From NCBI GenBank assembly GCA_019309945.1, contig JAFDFH010000113.1, positions 1-7,327 on the forward strand: 7,327 bases of DNA, in the 5' to 3' direction. The stretch comes from Deltaproteobacteria bacterium (GTDB lineage Bacteria > Desulfobacterota > Desulfobacteria > Desulfobacterales > JAFDFH01). Both the position numbers and the translations under genes were made by a program. Shown here piece by piece: positions 6,077-7,327 of the stretch. The first letter of the stretch is position 1, and each line of letters starts with the position of its first letter. A model generated the notes under the pieces. The model saw nothing but the letters and a program-made list of their open reading frames with translations, was not told the DNA's origin and searched no databases.

Positions 6077-6793
6077 ATGCCGACGTTGACGCTTAAATTC
6101 AAAGAGAACACGATTGATGAATACCGCCTCGAAGAGGGAAAATCCCTGACCATAGGCAGAGTGGAGAACAACGATGTGGTCATCGAGAACCTCGCTGTGT
6201 CCGGTCATCACGCCAAGATAGACCAAGTGGGTGACGGATTTTTGCTGACTGATTTACATAGTAAAAACGGTTCGTTTGTCAATGACCAACTTGTTCAGTC
6301 ACATTGGCTTAAAGATGGCGACAAAATCGTCATTGGCAAGCATACCCTTGTCTTTGGCTACGCTGAAGGCGAGGAACAACCCGATGATGCTGCGACCGGC
6401 ATGGATCAGACCATGGTAATGGATACGGACGAGTACCGGAAAATGCTGGAACATGCCACGAAGTCGCCGGGCACAGGAGCCACCAAGGTTTTACAAGAAA
6501 GGCCCATGGGTGTTCTGTCCTATCTGTCCGGGGGGCAGGGAAACGTGGAGCTTTCCAAGAAACTCACCAAAATCGGCAAAAAGTCCGACGCGGATATCAT
6601 TGTGAGCGGACTCATGGTGGGTGGAACGGCAGCAACCATCAGTAAAAGGCCGCAAGGTTATTCCTTAAGCTATGTAGAGGGAATATCAAAGCCCAAGGTC
6701 AACGGTAAATCTGTGAAAGAATCGGTCATACTCAAAGAGTTCGATTACATTGAGATCGGTTCGGTAAAGTTGCAATTTATCCTAAAGAATTAG
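6077..6793 (+). CDS. FHA-domain phosphothreonine-binding protein with a second, degenerate FHA-like domain
   Basis: A 238-aa cytosolic adaptor. The N-terminal FHA domain (about 3-95) has the phosphothreonine-binding residues in place: Gly27-Arg28, Ser42 and His45 in SGHHA, and Asn64-Gly65 in KNGSFVN. A linker (96-143) contains Thr112 in DQTMVMDTDEYRKML, a candidate phosphosite. The C-terminal part (about 144-238) repeats the FHA pattern (LTKIGKKSDADIIV, VNGKSV at 208-213, FDYIEIGSVKLQF) but has Lys168 where Arg is required and GGTAA where Ser-x-x-His is expected. It is probably a structural or protein-protein domain rather than a phosphopeptide reader. The ATG at 6077 has GAGG 9 bp upstream. 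It is the last gene of the PP2C-FHA pair and the likely reader of phosphorylation by the CHASE2 kinase. Its downstream partner is not in the window. Confidence 0.9.
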   Translation: MPTLTLKFKENTIDEYRLEEGKSLTIGRVENNDVVIENLAVSGHHAKIDQVGDGFLLTDLHSKNGSFVNDQLVQSHWLKDGDKIVIGKHTLVFGYAEGEEQPDDAATGMDQTMVMDTDEYRKMLEHATKSPGTGATKVLQERPMGVLSYLSGGQGNVELSKKLTKIGKKSDADIIVSGLMVGGTAATISKRPQGYSLSYVEGISKPKVNGKSVKESVILKEFDYIEIGSVKLQFILKN

Positions 6794-6888
6794 TCGATTT
6801 ATTCCCGACGACAATTTTCATCCAAATGCAGGTATGAGATAATTCGATAAGCATTTTTGTTATGTTTTAACCCTTCCTCGAATTTAAA

Positions 6889-6916
6889 AAATCAGTTTAT
6901 ACTGTTAAATTGATTT
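6889..6916. other. AT-rich 28-bp palindrome after the FHA gene
   Basis: AAATCA-G-TTTA pairs with TAAA-T-TGATTT around a 6-nt centre (TACTGT), giving 10 Watson-Crick pairs plus one G-U. No T-run follows, so it is a poor terminator; it could be an operator or a transcript-end hairpin. Otherwise 6794-6930 holds no ORF or clear terminator. Confidence 0.3.
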
Positions 6917-6936
6917 CACATCACTAGAAAAATTCA

Positions 6937-7108
6937 GTAACTACTCAGGTGGATAGGCTGAAGGCTGAAGACTATTAGGAAAAAGCGCATTTTAGAGCCA
7001 TGTTTGATGCAAGAATCAGATATTTCCGCCAAAGTACGGCAATCCTACTTTTGTGACCCCTTCAGCCTTCAGTCTAAACAGCTTCCGCCTGACTACGTGA
7101 GTAGTTGC
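6937..7108. repeat. Fold-back intergenic repeat (MITE-like), ~170 bp
   Basis: Three paired blocks in the same order make one long hairpin: AACTACTCA (6939-6947) with TGAGTAGTT (7098-7106), exact; AGGTGGA (6947-6953) with TCCGCCT (7084-7090), one G-U; and AGGCTGAAGGCTGAAG (6955-6970) with CTTCAGCCTTCAGTCT (7060-7075), 15 of 16. The last block holds a tandem AGGCTGA repeat. Near the right end ACTAC-GTGA-GTAGT (7092-7105) forms its own small hairpin. The roughly 90-bp interior (6971-7059) has no ORF. It resembles a non-autonomous mobile or dispersed palindromic repeat; no target duplication is evident. It separates the FHA gene from the omega-amidase gene. Confidence 0.55.
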
Positions 7109-7165
7109 AAAACATCGTTTGTTTATTTTATTAAATAATTCCATATTGTTAAAGGCCACAGGAAA

Positions 7166-7327
7166 ATGACCAAGGATTTAAAGGTAACCTTGATTCAAAC
7201 GGAGCTGATTTGGGAAGATGTCGAATTAAACATCGCTGGATTTGACCACCAGATAGATGGTATGAACCAAGATACAGACCTTATCATTTTGCCGGAGATG
7301 TTTACGACCGGTTTTACAATGAATGCC
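7166..7327 (+). CDS. Carbon-nitrogen hydrolase, omega-amidase (YafV/NIT2-like), 5' part only
   Basis: The first 54 codons are present and the gene runs off the window end. The translation starts MTKDLKVTLIQTELIWEDVE and reaches TDLIILPEMFTTGFTMNA, the classic N-terminus of nitrilase-superfamily omega-amidases, with catalytic Glu44 in LPEMF. The Lys and Cys of the triad lie beyond the edge. Family members hydrolyse alpha-ketoglutaramate or alpha-ketosuccinamate to the 2-oxo acid and ammonia in methionine salvage and glutamine-transaminase repair. The ATG at 7166 has AGGA only 2 bp upstream, unusually close, but the conserved strand VTLIQ begins right after it, so the start is reasonable. It follows the fold-back repeat by 57 bp and no convincing promoter was found in between. 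Confidence 0.85.
   Translation, partial: MTKDLKVTLIQTELIWEDVELNIAGFDHQIDGMNQDTDLIILPEMFTTGFTMNA

Noticed and set aside
2160..6793. Type VI secretion regulatory locus (PpkA/PppA/Fha)
   Set aside because: The kinase/phosphatase/FHA trio is similar in concept, but no Tss gene is present and the CHASE2-TPR-kinase architecture differs from PpkA.
6793..6809. Hairpin GTCG/CGAC right after the FHA stop as terminator
   Set aside because: Only four base pairs with a 9-nt loop and no T-run.
7105..7139. Promoter for the omega-amidase gene
   Set aside because: TTGCAA has no acceptable -10 box at 16-18 bp; nearby AT-rich hexamers are at wrong spacings.
1..7327. tRNA, rRNA, CRISPR array or transposase gene
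   Set aside because: No cloverleaf-like sequence, regularly spaced direct repeats or transposase motif was seen on either strand.

Overview
The window reads as chromosomal DNA from a Gram-negative bacterium, most likely a sulfate reducer of the Desulfobacterota (Desulfobacterales-like). This is an inference from gene content (a CHASE2-type Ser/Thr kinase with TPR linker, a PP2C phosphatase and an FHA protein, next to a sirtuin and a PhnP-like metallo-hydrolase), moderate GC and several intergenic fold-back repeats. No gene here fixes the taxonomy.

Layout. Positions 1-227 hold no gene but two inverted-repeat structures. Positions 228-1854 carry two minus-strand genes, apparently one operon: a metallo-beta-lactamase-fold hydrolase (upstream) and a Sir2-family NAD-dependent deacylase (downstream). 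Positions 1855-2159 form a divergent intergenic region with candidate promoters for both directions. Positions 2160-4709 encode a large membrane-anchored receptor-type kinase (TM, CHASE2 sensor, three TMs, TPR-like linker, active Ser/Thr kinase). A 482-bp gene-free stretch (4710-5191) holds promoter-like hexamers, a 12-bp palindrome, a long stem-loop and a small repeat. Positions 5192-6793 encode a PP2C phosphatase and, 24 bp later, an FHA protein. Positions 6794-7165 are gene-free and contain an AT-rich palindrome and a ~170-bp fold-back repeat. The window ends inside the first 54 codons of an omega-amidase/nitrilase-family gene.

How the genes fit together. Kinase, phosphatase and FHA protein make a complete eukaryote-like phosphorylation module: a periplasmic or extracellular signal would be sensed by CHASE2, the kinase would phosphorylate Ser/Thr on itself or on partners, the FHA protein would bind phosphothreonine, and the PP2C enzyme would reset the system. 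The kinase linker and the FHA-protein linker share a Thr-Met-Val motif in a flexible, acidic setting, which makes a GarA/OdhI-like phospho-switch a testable idea. No effector (secretion system, metabolic enzyme, sigma factor) is next to the module, so its output is unknown. The sirtuin/MBL pair and the omega-amidase look like unrelated housekeeping neighbours.
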